64,000 nucleotides of DNA, from NCBI GenBank assembly GCA_003339415.1, contig PDHQ01000139.1:24273-88272 (forward strand), written 5' to 3'. Of this stretch, positions 12,401 through 24,969 are shown one piece after another. The notes below the pieces were generated by a model, which made no database searches, was not told where the DNA came from, and was given only the letters and a program-made list of their open reading frames with translations. Within the stretch, counting starts at the first letter, position 1. Each line of letters opens with the position of its first letter. The position numbers and the translations under genes were made by a program. Source of the stretch: Ophiocordyceps camponoti-saundersi (nom. inval.) (lineage: Eukaryota > Ascomycota > Sordariomycetes > Hypocreales > Ophiocordycipitaceae).

Positions 12401-14768
12401 TAAAAGTAAGTATTTTATTAGTATCTTATAAAAAGGAGGTCTTATTAGGTTTAAAAGCTTCTTAAGTTCTAAAGTTATATTATAGCTAAGCTAAAGATAA
12501 GCTAAAATATAAGCTTCCTTTTTACTAAAGAATCTTTTAAAATATATAAAGGCTAGAGGGATTATATTACGTATATAAGTAATATACTTAGGTTCTTTAC
12601 CTTAAGGGAATAGGATTTCCTATCTTATATATATATAGCTAGCTAAGCTTAGCTTTACGACTATAATTAAATTATTATTATTATTTTCTAATTTTATAAA
12701 TATCGTAAGTATTAATAAGGTTATCTTTTCCTATCGTAAATAGCGAGAGTTTTATTAAACTTAGCAGATAAGTTACTCTCTTAGAGTATCTTTATCTATA
12801 TTATTAGTATCTTAGTTATCCTTAGTTAGGGTCTAAGCTAGCTTCTCTTCTTTTACGAGCTATATAAAGTCCTTTTTCCTCTATAAGTATTAAAAGATCT
12901 AATATTTACGCTTATCTTAATAGAGAAAGTAGTTTTAGCGCTTAGTATCTGCTTAGATAGCCGGGTTTAGATTTCCGTTAAAAAAAGGCTTTTCGGGTAA
13001 TAAGATTAAGGGCGAGTATTTAGCGAGGGCGGGTAAGTTATCTAGCTAAATTAGTTTCTAGGCCGCGTAATCGAGTAATAACCTCTTCTCCGCTATCTAG
13101 AATAAGCTAATAAAAAGATCCTAAGCGTAGTTAGTTACCTAGTAGATTTCCTACGGAAAATATTATTTATTAATTATTAAGGTAATAATTAGGTACTTAT
13201 AAACTAAGCTAGCTTAATAGCTTTAGAAATTAATAAGGGGGATAGGATAAATAAGGATAAGCTTAGCGCTTAAGCGTTTTATTACTTACTTCGTAAAACG
13301 ATAACTAACTAGGAGATAGGCGTTTACTTTAATATTATATAAGGTAAAAGCACGAAAAGCTATATTATTAATTTAAACTTAACTATTAATAATAAATAAC
13401 TCTCTTATTTTTTATCTTACGAGCGATATTTTTAGGATTATTAAGGAGCTTTATAATAGTTTTATTCTTTTCTTAAATTAGAGTTATCTAACTAAACGGA
13501 GTTAGGTAAAGGCGTCTAAACTTTATAAACTTTCCTTATTTTCTATCGGTTAGGGTAATTTTTAGCTATATAGCTTTTCTTTCTATAAATAAAATAGGTG
13601 CCGTTTTCCTAGTAGATTTTCTTCTCGCTTTTACTAAAAGCTTAGCTTTTTTAGCGAGAGGTTATAGTTATAGTTATAATCTTTTTCTACTTTTCTAAAA
13701 TAACTCTCTTACTTACCTAGCTTTTACGGGAAAACTCCTAATAGGTTAACTCCTTTTTCTAGCAAAATATAGCGTTTTTTATATACTCGTAGAATTCCTT
13801 ATATATCGTACGTAAATCCTTAGCTTTCGTAAGAAAACTTAGGTTAAGATTAGTAAGTAGATAATCTTAAAGCGTATACTTAATCTAAGCTAGGGGAACT
13901 TAAGTCTTAGCTATAAGGTAATTAAACTCCGCGAGGAACTCTTAAATTTCCTACTTACTTATTAATAAGAAATTTAATTTATAAAATCGGTCCGTAGCCT
14001 CGGTAAATTCGTTAGGATTTTTATAAGCTAACTTTAAGTATTAAACTATCTTAGCTACTTTAAAAAAAGAGTATTCTTCTAAGTTATATTAAGTTTCTAA
14101 GAGTTTACGGGCTTTCCTTTTTAATATATAGAATAATATATTTATCTAATTTTACTTATCTCGAAAAGTTATCTTATCGGACCTTATCTTATCTTTTAGG
14201 TTTATAAAGAAAATACTAAAATCCTCCTTCTTACCCGAAAACTTACTTACCTCCTTATAGCAAACTTTCGTAAAATTAAAATAGGAGAGGTTCGGCTATC
14301 TTACTAAAGCTACTAGCGTAAAGGTATCTTAGGTAGCTTTTCTAATTAGGATAAATATTTTTTTATTTATATTAAATATAGTTAATATTTCTTAATAGGT
14401 CCTTTCCGCGTTTAAGTTTTAATTTTTCTAAGTTAACTAATTTTAAAGTTTTATAACTTATACTTATAGTTATATTATCTCCGCACGCTACTCTTATAAT
14501 ATAGTTATATTAATAATATTTTAGGAAAAAGTAGCTATTATTATAGTTTAGTTTTCGCTAATACCCCGTTCTATTATAAAGTTAGGCGTCTCCGAGGTAA
14601 GTCTCCTTAATCGCCTAAAAGTTTAATTAAGGGCTCCGGATATATATCTCGAAGCTAGTTATAATTTAGGTCTTAGTTATATATAAGTTCTTTTCTATCT
14701 TATATAAGGATATAAAAGTAAGGTACGGGTTTCTTAATCGCTTATTAGTAAAATTAAGCTTAGAATAA
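9478..14768 (-). pseudogene. Gypsy G1 gag-pol remnant
   Basis: Recognisable parts on the minus strand, in coding order: a gag core around 14.3-13.4 kb (KFSGKKEDF-like start and LAEFNYLIAKT-like segment); reverse transcriptase with its catalytic box at 11975-11989; RNase H with a (T/N)ASRNATAS motif near 11510-11545; integrase from about 10.9 to 10.25 kb, with a zinc-finger-region DYYWPRI-like segment, a GLL-PLPIP segment and LDQRLRFYTNKRQD near 10370. The RT box reads Y-A-N-N-I-L-I-Y where active enzymes have Y-A-D-D; GAT to AAT is a RIP change. TAA and TAG stops replace Gln and Trp codons throughout. The gene is certainly dead. I did not place the protease. Confidence 0.85.
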
Positions 14769-15092
14769 TATTATAGCTATAAGATATATTAATTAAATAA
14801 TAGTATTAGCACTATAAATAAAGATTCTAAGCTAAAGAGAAAGGAAAGAAAGAGGAAAAACTCTTATAAGCGAGATCTTAGTAAAATATATAAAAGTATA
14901 TACTAGTAAAGATAGGAGAGGGTATAAGGAAATCCTAGTAAAAAGTTAACTCTATTTCCGGGTAATTTCCTACTAAGGTTTTCTTAGAGATTTTATAATA
15001 AGGTTTCCGAGGTTACGTAATAGTAGTTAGAAATCCTCGGAAATTACCGTGAAATATTTAAAGGAAATCCCTATAATTACTAGCGCGTAATA
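14769..15092 (-). repeat. 5' LTR of Gypsy G1
   Basis: 324 bases, partner of 9154-9477. The internal sequence that follows on the minus strand (TTATTCTAAGCTTAATTTTA) is repeated next to the LTR at 24193 and is where the primer-binding site should lie. I cannot assign the tRNA. Confidence 0.9.
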
Positions 15093-15097
15093 TATAT

Positions 15098-17375
15098 ATA
15101 TTTAAAGTTTAAATTTATTATAAATTTTAATAAAAGCTTTACTTCCTTTATCTTATAAAGAAGCTCGCTTATTAATAGCTAGCTTTAATTAAGTTTATAT
15201 TATTTACTTTAAGCTTTTTACTCCTCTAAGTAAGGGAAATTTATACTAAAATTATTAAGTTTATAATTACTTTTAGCGCTATAATTTACTCCGCTCTAAC
15301 CTTATTAAGCGGGAAACTTAAAAGCCTTATTTTTTAATAGCTAGCTATAACTTAGTTTAAATATTTTTATATTATCTCTAAAGTATATTAAGCTACCCTT
15401 TTCTATTATATTAAGTTTAAAACCTTTCTTTACTTAATTAATATTTACTTATCTTACCGCGCTATTTATAGCTATTAATTTCTTTATATTAAAAAACTTA
15501 TAGCTTATATCCGCTCCGCTTTTAAAAGAATTACTATATATTTTTACTAATAATATAAAGGTTAGCTTTATTTTACTAATATTCTTTTTAAATTCCTTTA
15601 ATCCTCTTTTATTATTTAAATATTAACTCTTAATATCTCCTCTTAGTCCCTTAAAACTCTAAAAGCTTATTTTTATAAAAAATAATAGCTTTACTAAAAC
15701 TTTAAGAAAAATAAGCTTTAAAAGTATAGCTAATCCTTTAAATACCTTACTAATAAACTACTTTAATTAAAACTTAATAACGCTTTATAAATTTATTAAA
15801 GCTTTTTAAAATTTCCTAATAGCGCCCTAACTTAACTTTATAATAATAAAATTAGCCTTAATAAGTTTCTTTATACTAATAATATTCTTATAATTATAAC
15901 CTCTTATTATTTTTATAATAATAAGGAAGATAAGATAATAGCTTACTTTACTTTATATTATAAACTAATTATTTATAAAAAAACGCTTTTACTTATATTT
16001 TCTATAACTTTAATTTAAAATTATAAGGATTTTAATAAGGCTTTTAGATATAAGGCTATTATAAGCCCTCTCGCTTTATAATTTATTTACTTATAGCGCT
16101 TTTATTAGTTTAACTTTTCTATATTATTTAATAATATTTAAATATATTAAAATACTTAAATATAAAGTTTTAGCGTAAGAAATAATTCGTAATATTTTTA
16201 CTATATAATTATTATTATTTATTTATTTTATACTTTACTTTTAACTTTACTCCTTACTCTACTTAGCTTTACTTAGCTTACTTAGCTTTTTTACCTTTTT
16301 TCCCGCCTTACTTTTTACTTTATTCTCCGTGCCTAATAATACTTTTAATTTCTATAAGCTTATCTTTTAAGCTATTATTATTATTTTCCGCTATATAGTT
16401 TAATATTATTAATATAAACTTTATAAGAGAAGATTTTAATATTTAAATAAGGTCTAGCTTAAGCTTTAGCTTTTCTTTTACCGTTTCCTTTACTTTTATC
16501 TCCCTTATTACTCTTTAATCTTTTTTATATTATTTACCTCCTCCGCTCCGCCCGCCCCCTTAACTCTATTCGCTTTTTCCCTATCTTTTTTAATTATTAC
16601 TTATTTTAATTTATCTTTTAATATTAATATAATAAAAATTAGCATTAAAGCTATTACGTTATCTTTTACTTTTAGCTTTATTTTTAGCTTTAGCTTTTAT
16701 TTTAGTAAATTTAAGTTAAAAATATATTAAAGCTTAAAATAATTTTTTAAAATATATTTAAATTAGTTAATTTTAATATAATTTATTATTTTTTATTAAT
16801 ACTATTTTATATTTAGTTAATATTATATATTATATTATATATAATAAATTAGAAGTTTTATATTTTTAAATATATTTATAATTAAAACTCTTATAAGAAC
16901 TTTATAATAAGGTTTTTTTTAATAATAATAATTATAATTATTATTATTATTATATATTATTACCGCCGCTACTATTACCTTTTTTATTTTCGCTATAAAC
17001 TTTATTATTATTATTATAGCTATTATTATTTAAGCTAGCGCCTTTACCTTTACGCCCTTTATTACCGCTTTTACTTCCTTGTCTATATTTATTATTATTA
17101 TTAACTCCGCTTATAGTTTAATTTTAATATTTATTACCGCTATTATTATTATTATTACTTCGCCCCTATCCCCGCCTTCCACTTTACTTATATTAATAGT
17201 TATTTATTTACTTAATATTCTAAAGTAAACTAATATTAATATATATAATATATACCCTTATATAAAAACTATATATTTTATAAATTCCGCGCTTATAATA
17301 ACGCGGATATAAACTTTTTATTTTTATATTATAAGTAGACTCCGCTCTCTTTATTACTTTATAGCGATAATAAGC
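15098..17375. other. Unclassified RIP-degraded, low-complexity region
   Basis: About 2.3 kb of mutated repeat DNA. From about 16200 it becomes low-complexity: TTTACTT/TTAGCTT-like runs (16230-16330, 16660-16710) and ATT/TTA triplet runs (16920-16965, 17000-17030, 17090-17160) with scattered G+C-rich words. Triplet-periodic runs could be remnants of a coding sequence with homopolymeric amino-acid tracts. No domain is recognisable. Confidence 0.35.
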
Positions 17376-19108
17376 TACGCCCGGAGCAACTTTAAGGGGG
17401 AGGGTAACGCTATATAAGTTAATTATAATTATAAAAATTTTTTACTTAGAATATAGCTTTACTCGGAATTATAATAATCTTAAACTTAAAAGTTTATTAT
17501 ACTTATTATTTTCTTAAAAGCTATAATAAATATTAATAAGATTATTTTAAGAGATATTTTTATCTTTATATAAGTAATTATTAAATAAATAGCGGAGTCT
17601 AAAAAGGTCCGGGAAAGCGCTCTTTTTACTTTAACTTTATTAGTTAATAATATTTTTTAGCTATTATAGCCGCGGTTTCCTCTTTTTTCTATAACTTTAA
17701 GGGGAGCGGAACTCTTTTAATATAAGCTATAATTATAGCTAAAGCGCCGGAGAAGATTATTAAAAAATAAGTTTCTAAGCGATATAAGTAATAGCTTATA
17801 ATTTACTTTAATTTTATCGTTACTTTATTCTAAGTTTAAAGCTTTAAAGTAATTATAATAAATATTAATTATAAATTTTATATATAAGGCTAAGCTTTTA
17901 TAATAAGGAAATTACCTAGCGGTAATATTATAATAATATTCTAAAATATTATTTATAAGCTTTAATTTAATTTAAAATAGCTTTATATTACTTTTAAAGA
18001 AAAGGTATATTTAATTAGTAAAGATTATATTCTTATTATAAAAGGGGTATTAGCGTAAGCTTTATAATAAGGCGAGAAGGAAGCTTTTTAAAAAAAGATT
18101 AAATTTTTAAATAAGGTTTTAATAATATAATTATATATAAAAAAATATTATTTAAAAACTTAATAAAGCTTCTTAATAACTATTATAAATAATATAATAA
18201 ATATAAATTAAATTTATAATAAAAATATAATAATATAAGTAAAGATTTTTAATACTAAACTATATATATTAAAAATCTAACCTTAGTAATATTTTAAATA
18301 TTACTAACTTAAATATATTACTAAATATTATATAATAAAGCTATAATATAATAAGTATTTTACCGCTTTATATATAAAAAGCGAGTTTACTTACCTTATA
18401 GCTTATAAGAAAAGATTATATTATTACTTTTTTTATTAGGGGTTTTATTTTAAGTAAAGTTAATTTTACGTTAAAATAAAAGCGATATAAGATTAAGTAA
18501 AGAATATATATATTTCTTAACCTTAGAAGTTTATAAATTAAAACTCTATATATATTACCCCTTCTCTCCCTCTAGTACTAACTAAAGTCTAATAATAATA
18601 GGGGCGGAAACGCTAGAGAGCAAATATAATAATACCTCTCTTAACTCTTTTCCTAAACTTATTTATAGCTTTATTATAATAATCTAGCTATCTTTTAAAA
18701 TTAGCTATTATAAGGTTTATTCTAAGATAATAAAACCTTTATATATTTCTTAGCTATTTTAATAAGGTCTTAATTAATTAGATTATTAAAGCTATTTTTA
18801 TTAATTATAGGAGTTTAGTTTATAATAATAATAATAGCTAGGAAAATAAGTAAGCTATATAAACTTTATATTAAACTTAGTTTACGCGTACTTTTATTAC
18901 CGCGGAGTCTATTATAAAGTAAGTATTAGCTTCCTAATTATTAGTTATTACCTAACCTATTAAATATATAAAGTGCTAGGCGCGGATAAGGTTTAACTTA
19001 AAGCTAAGGTAACGCTTAAGAAGAGAGTTTTACTCTAAGTCCTTTAGTTTTTCCCCCTTTTAGAATATATATAGAATAGTTCTAAGCTATATAAAATATA
19101 CTAGCGTA
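17376..19108 (+). mobile_element. Repeat family B, full copy (plus orientation)
   Basis: 1733 bases from TACGCCCGGAGCAACTTTA to TATACTAGCGTA, the best-preserved ends of the family. It is homologous along its length to 57361-59095 and inverted to 6933-8665. It is followed directly by an (ATT)n run. Conserved blocks include AAGTTAATTATAA close to the left end and a stretch ending in TTTTTCCCCCTTTTAGAATA near the right end. Class unresolved: TA-bounded imperfect inverted ends favour a Tc1/mariner-like element, the triplet tail favours retroposition. Confidence 0.7.
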
Positions 19109-19110
19109 TT

Positions 19111-19112
19111 AA

Positions 19113-19145
<33 letters not shown>
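19111..19145. repeat. (ATT)n microsatellite at the end of element B
   Basis: About eleven ATT units immediately after the B terminus at 19108. Shorter TAT/AAT-rich runs sit at the equivalent place in the other B copies (59096-59125, before 6933, before 61563). It may therefore belong to the element or mark its preferred target. Confidence 0.75.
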
Positions 19146-19146
<1 letters not shown>

Positions 19147-20335
19147 ATATTAATATATAAAACTTTTAAGAAAAAGTATTAATAATTATAATAATAAGAA
19201 TAATATTAAGGGCGGCTGCTAAAATAGCTAATTTTACTAAGGCGCTTATTTAAAATATTATTATTATTATTATAAGTTAAAGCTTTAATATTTTATTTTA
19301 TTTTTATATATTATATAAGTTAACTTATATTTTTTCTTATTATTTATTATTAGCTATATTTAAAACTCTACTTTACTCCGCTCCGCTTTATATTTACTAA
19401 TAAGCTATTTAGCTATTTTTCTTTATTAATATACCGCGCTATTTTTATTATAGCAGTATATAACTTCTTTAAATATATTTATATCTTAGTAAGTATTTTA
19501 AGCTTTAACTTTACTTTTAGCTTTTAGCTTTATTTACCTTTTAATATTTATATTTAGCTTTAATATAATTATAATAACTAGCTAATTATAAGTTTATACG
19601 CTTTATTAGCTTTATATATAGCTAATTTTATATAATATTATTTATTTTATAATTCTTAGTATAAAATTTTATAATTAGCTAGCTAAGCTATATATATAAT
19701 ATAAGGAAAGTTATAAAGCTTATTATAAATAATTTTAAATATATTTATTATTATTATTTTATTAATATAGCTATATAACTTTTACTATTTTCCTTATATC
19801 ATAAAAGTTATTAGGAAAAGTTAAGGGAGGTGGTTAAAAATATACCTTTTTTAAAAAATAATAAAAAAAAAGAAAAAAAAGAAAGAAAAAAAAAATAAAA
19901 AAAAGATATAGCCCCCCCCTTTTAATTACTAATAGATAATAAAATAGCTACCTTATTACTTTACTTTACACCCTCTTAAACTTTCCTTCCTCCGCCCCGC
20001 GCTATATTACCTTACCTTATACCGCCTTGTACCGCTCTATACCGCCCTATACCGCCTTACGCTATACTATACCGCCCCGCTCTTTCCGCCCTATATTTTA
20101 TAAACTTTCCTTTCTTTATATTTCCCTTTTTACCTTACTTTTTTATATTATCTAAGATTTCCCCTAAGTAATAAGCTTATTATATTATACCGCTACTAGC
20201 TATCGCTATATTTTTATATAAGCGTATAATAAGCTTTTCTTTTTATAGTTAGGGGGTTTTATTTTATTTTAGGGGATTCTTCTTACTTAATATATTATAA
20301 AAGCTTTAGATATTATAAAGGCCCTTAGCGTATAA
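19146..20335. other. Unclassified repeat-rich spacer
   Basis: About 1.2 kb without a recognisable gene. It contains an almost pure purine stretch of A with scattered G (about 19852-19905) that ends in a run of nine C, and a decamer array at 20021-20080. The last bases before the truncated Gypsy copy read TTAGCGTATAAATAATAATAATAA, resembling the terminus plus triplet tail of family B. That suggests a B-like fragment at this junction. Confidence 0.4.
20021..20080. repeat. Decamer tandem array ACCGCCYTAT
   Basis: Six consecutive 10-base units (starts at 20021, 20031, 20041, 20051, 20061, 20071), one strongly diverged. Consensus ACCGCC(C/T)TAT. It is one of few G+C-rich patches outside the gene island. 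Confidence 0.6.
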
Positions 20336-23300
20336 ATAATAATAATAATAAATATAGAGGAAGAATTACTTTTAACTATTTTACTTAAGTATTATAAGGA
20401 TATTATTATAAAATCTAAGGGTTTTAGCTTATATTCTTTTTTTAAATTAGTTATATAAACTTTACCCCTAATAAGGTAGGGTTTTTTTATAAAATAAATA
20501 AAGGTAATTATAAAAGTTAAGGTTAAAGCTTTAAATTTAAAGCTTTCTAAAAGAATTATTATAAGCGTTTTATTTTTTATAAGCTTTTATAATTTAGAGT
20601 TTAGCTATCTTATATAAAAGGGCGTTAGCTATTATATTTAACTAGCTAAGTTAATATAGAAAATAAATATTAAATTAAGTAAGGAAATTAAACTATTAAA
20701 CTTAATAAATAAAAAGTAATCTTTTTATATTAAATAAACTAAGGCCTTATAATTTATAATTATATTAAACTTCTAACTAAGTAATTTTAAGTAAAAATAC
20801 TTAAAGCTTTATATAATTATAAAAAGTTTATAATCTTAGATTAAGTATATTTATTTAGCCGAGTTTATTATTCTTAAAAAAAGCTTGTAAGCTTTTCTAT
20901 CTAATTATTTTATTATTTTTTAAAATATATTAGTAATATTATTCTAAAAAGTACTAGTTTTAAGTTAAGTTAAGAGTTTTAGATAAAAGAAAGTAAATAT
21001 TAGGGCTTATATAGTTAACTTTTTAATCTTATTAAAAGCCTCCTTTTACTTTAGTCTAAGCTTAAAAGCTATATTTTTCTTTAAAAAATAATTTAAAAAC
21101 TTAATAGTAATATTAATATAATAATAAAAAACCCGAATAAAGTTATAAAATCTTATAAATAAGTAAATAGCCTTATAATCGTAAAAGTTTTCGAATTTTT
21201 AATCTTAGATTACTTATATTTTATAAGGGTTTACGCTAATTCTTTAGCTTATATATAATATTATATTAAGGTAATTAATCTCTATAATATTAAACTTTAA
21301 TTCTTAGATATCTCCTTATAAACTCGCTTAATATAAGCGCTAAATTATTTCTTAATATTTCTCTTAATATTCCTTTTTTTATTATTTAAATTAATTAATA
21401 TATTATTAATATATATATTTATATATTATTTAAGGAGATTATAAAGTTAAGCGTTAATAAAATTCTAAAGTTAAATAAGCTTTATTTTAAGGCTAAATAA
21501 AAGAATAAGCTAGTAGAATATATTAAACTTTATATAGAAAGCTATAAGGTATTTAAAATTAAGGTTAAAATAAAGATAGTAAAATACCTAAATAATATTC
21601 ATTTTTAAAAACTATTTTACCTCTTAGTAGCTAAACGCTATATTTTTTAAGAAAGGAGTAGGTAAGATTTAACTTTTAAAGTAATTATTTATTTATTAGT
21701 AATTAATATAAAAACGCTAAGCTATTAAATTTAACTTTAGCGTAAAGAGAATAAAGGTAATATAAAGACTAATATTTAGCTTAATAAACCTAATCTTTAG
21801 TAAATAATTAATAATTTCTTTTTTTAAAGATAAATATTTTATAAACGTTTTATTAGAAAGGGGTCTTACTAAGTTTAAAGGCTTTTAAGTTTTAAGGTAA
21901 TATTATAGTTAAGTTAAGGGCTAATAAAAATAGGCTTCCTTTTTATAAAAAAATCCTTTAAGGTAAATAAAAGCTAAAGGAATTATAATATATATATAAG
22001 TAATATATTTAAGTTTTTCTTTTTAAGGAAATAGGATCTCTTATCTTATATATATATAGCTAGCTAAGCTTAGCTTTATAATTATAATTAGGTAATTATT
22101 ATTTTTTAATTTTATAAAAGTTATAAATATTAATAAGGTTATTTGTTTCTATTATATATAGTAAAGGTTTTATTATACTTAGTAAATAAGTTATTTTTTT
22201 AAAATATACTTATTTATATTATTAGTTTCCTAGTTATTTTAAGTTAGGGTCTAAGTTTAGGCTAGCTTTCTTTCCTTTATAAGCTATATAAAGTCTTTTT
22301 TCCTTTATAAATACTAAAAAATCTAATACTTACGCTTATCTTAATAAAAAAGGCGGTTTTAATATTTAGTATCCGCTTAAATAAATAAATCCGGATTTCT
22401 AGTAAAAAGGGGCTTTTTTAATAATAAGATTAAGGGTAAGTACTTAGTAAGAGTGAATAAGTTATTTAGCTAAACTAGTTTATAAGCTATATAGTTAAGT
22501 AATAACCTTTTTTTAGCTATTTAAAATAGGCTAATAAAAAAGTCTTCAGTATAATTAGTTATTTATAAGATTGTCTAAGGAAAATATTATTTATTAACTA
22601 TTAAAGTAATAACTAAATACTTATAAACTAAGCTAGCTTAATAGCCTTAAAAATTAATAAAAGGGATAAGATAAATAAGGATAAGCTTAGCGCCTAAGCG
22701 CTTTACCGCTTATTTTATAGAATAATAATTAACTAAAAGATAAGCGTTTACTTTAATATTATATAAGGTAAAAATATAAAAAAAATTATTATTAACTTAA
22801 ATAGTTAAACTTAACTATTAATAGTAAATAATTTTCTTATTTTCTATTTTATATATAATATTTTTAGGATTATTAAGGAGCCTTATAATAATCTTACTTT
22901 TTTCCTAAATTAAAGTTATCTAATTAAATAAAGTTAGGCGGGGGCGTTTAAATTTTATAAACTCTCCCTATTTTTTATTAGTTAAGGTAGTTCTTAGCTA
23001 TATAGCCTTTTTTTAGAAATTAAATAAGTATTATTTTTTTAATAAACTTTCTTTTTATCCTTACTTAAAAGCTAGCTTTTTTAATATAAGATTATCGTTA
23101 TAATTATAATTTTAGTCTTTTTTTATTACTAAAGTTATCTTATTACTTTAATAAGCTTTTTATATAGCTTTTTAATAAATAAATTCTTTTTTCTAATAAA
23201 ATATAGCGTCTTTTATATATTTATAAAATTCCTTATATATTATATATAAGTTTTTAGCCTTTATAAAAAAGCTTAGGTTAAGGTTAATAAGTAAGTAATT

Positions 23301-24514
23301 TTAAAATATATACTTAATCTAAGCTAAAAGGACTTAAGTATTAGCTATAAGATAGTTTAACTTAATAAGGAACTTTTAGATAACTTACTTATTAGTTAAG
23401 AAGAAATTTAATTTATAAAGCTAAGCTATAGCCTTAGTAAATTTATTTAAATTTTTATAAGCGGACTTTAAATACTAAACTATCTTAACTAATTTAAAAA
23501 AAGGCGTTCTTCTAAGTTATACTAAGTTTCTAAAAGTTTATAAGCTTTTCCTTTTAAAGTAAAAAATAAAATATTTATCTTATTTTATTTATTATAAAAA
23601 GTTATCTTATTAGATTTTTCTTTATCTTTTAAGTTTATAAATAAAATATTAAAATGCTTCTTTTACTTAAAAACTTATTTATTTTTTATAGTAAGCTTTT
23701 ATAATATTTAAGTAAAAAGAGTTTAGCTATCTTACTAAAGTAATTAATATAAAAATATCCTAAGCGGCCTTTTTAATTAAGATACATATTTCTTTATTTA
23801 TCTTAAATATAATTAATATTTCTTAGTAAGTTTTTTTTATATTTAAGTTTTAGTTTTTCAAGTTAATTAACCTTAAAGTTTTATAATTTACGCTTATAAT
23901 TATATTATCTTTATATATTATTTTTATAGAATAGTTATATTAATAGCGCTTAATAAAAAGCGGCTATAATTATAGTTTAGTTTTTTCTAAAATTTTATTT
24001 TATTATAAAATTTAATATCTCTAAAGCGAGTTCTTTTAATCGCTTAAAAGTTTAATAAAGGGCTTTAGATATATATTTTAAAGCTAGTTATAACCCTAAT
24101 TATATATAAGATTTTTTCTATTTTATATAAGGATATAAAAGTAAGGTATATATTTCTTAATTACTTATTAGTAAAAAGTAAGCTTAGAATAATATTATAG
24201 CTTGGAAATATATTAAGTAAATAATAATATTAATATTATAAATAAAGATTCTAAGCTAAAGAGAAAAAAAAGAGAGAAAAACTCTTATAAGCGATATCTT
24301 AGTAAAATATATAAGGGTATATATTAGTAAATATAAGAGAGGGTATAGTAAAATTATAGTAAAGAAGTAATTATATTTCTTAATAATTTCCTTTAAGGCT
24401 TTTCTAGGTAATTTTATAATAAGGTTTCTAAGGGTTATATAAATATAGTTAGAAATTCTTAGAAATTATTATAAGATATTTAAGGGAAATCCTTATAAGT
24501 GCTAGCATATAATA
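20336..24514 (-). mobile_element. Gypsy G1-family copy, 3'-truncated
   Basis: It follows G1 in parallel from a point equivalent to about 10920 in G1 through gag to the 5' LTR, but lacks the integrase-distal part and the 3' LTR. The left junction at about 20336 is a (TAA)n run rather than an LTR, so the copy was truncated, or overwritten by another element. The surviving LTR is 24193-24514. It is more strongly mutated than G1: many CG sites kept in G1 are TA or CA/TG-derived here. No flanking duplication can be tested. Confidence 0.85.
24193..24514 (-). repeat. 5' LTR of the truncated Gypsy G1 copy
   Basis: 322 bases aligned to the 324-base G1 LTR, from TATTATAGCTTGG to AGCATATAATA. The internal sequence preceding it on the plus strand (AAGCTTAGAATAA) is the same as beside the G1 5' LTR at 14769. 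Confidence 0.85.
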
Positions 24515-24969
24515 CCTTTCGAGTTATTATATTATCCTTTAATAATAGCCTTTATATAAGTTTTCTTATAAATTTTTTTAAGAGTTATTAAGTGTTTTTT
24601 TTAAAAAAACTTTATACCCTTCTCCTAGCTTTATTAGGGCTTTTAATTATAAAATATTATAATAAGTTAGTAATATAAATCCTTAAAGTAAAATTTTATA
24701 TAGCTTTAAATGTTTTTTATAAGCTAAATATATAATAAAGCTATAGTATTTTTATAAGTGAAATTACTTCTTTTAAGAAGCTTAATATAAACTTTCCTTA
24801 GTAAAATAATAAAAGTATTATAAGATTTTATAATAGCGAGTTTATAATTAATTTTATATTTCTTATAATAATAATAATTATAAGTTTAAATTTAATTAAA
24901 GACTTATTTTATAATTTTTAGTTTTTTTTATATTATAGTTCTTAATTTTTTTATTTAAGGTGCTTTTCT
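24515..24969. other. Unclassified RIP-degraded spacer
   Basis: AT-rich sequence between the truncated Gypsy LTR and repeat D. I see no gene. It may be an outer part of D that the inverted copy lacks or has lost to divergence. Confidence 0.3.

Larger units (their letters stand above)
9154..15092 (-). mobile_element. Ty3/Gypsy retrotransposon G1, complete, RIP-inactivated
   Basis: A 5939-base element with two 324-base LTRs (9154-9477 and 14769-15092) and a 5-base duplication TATAT on both sides (9149-9153, 15093-15097). LTR termini read TATTATAGC...GCGCGTAATA, i.e. TGTTA...TAACA before RIP. Coding order gag, RT, RNase H, integrase runs right to left. A polypurine tract (ATCGGGGGG on the minus strand) sits directly before the left LTR, which is therefore the 3' LTR. 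Relatives of the same family occupy 20336-24514 and 56395-61562 in the same orientation. Confidence 0.92.
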
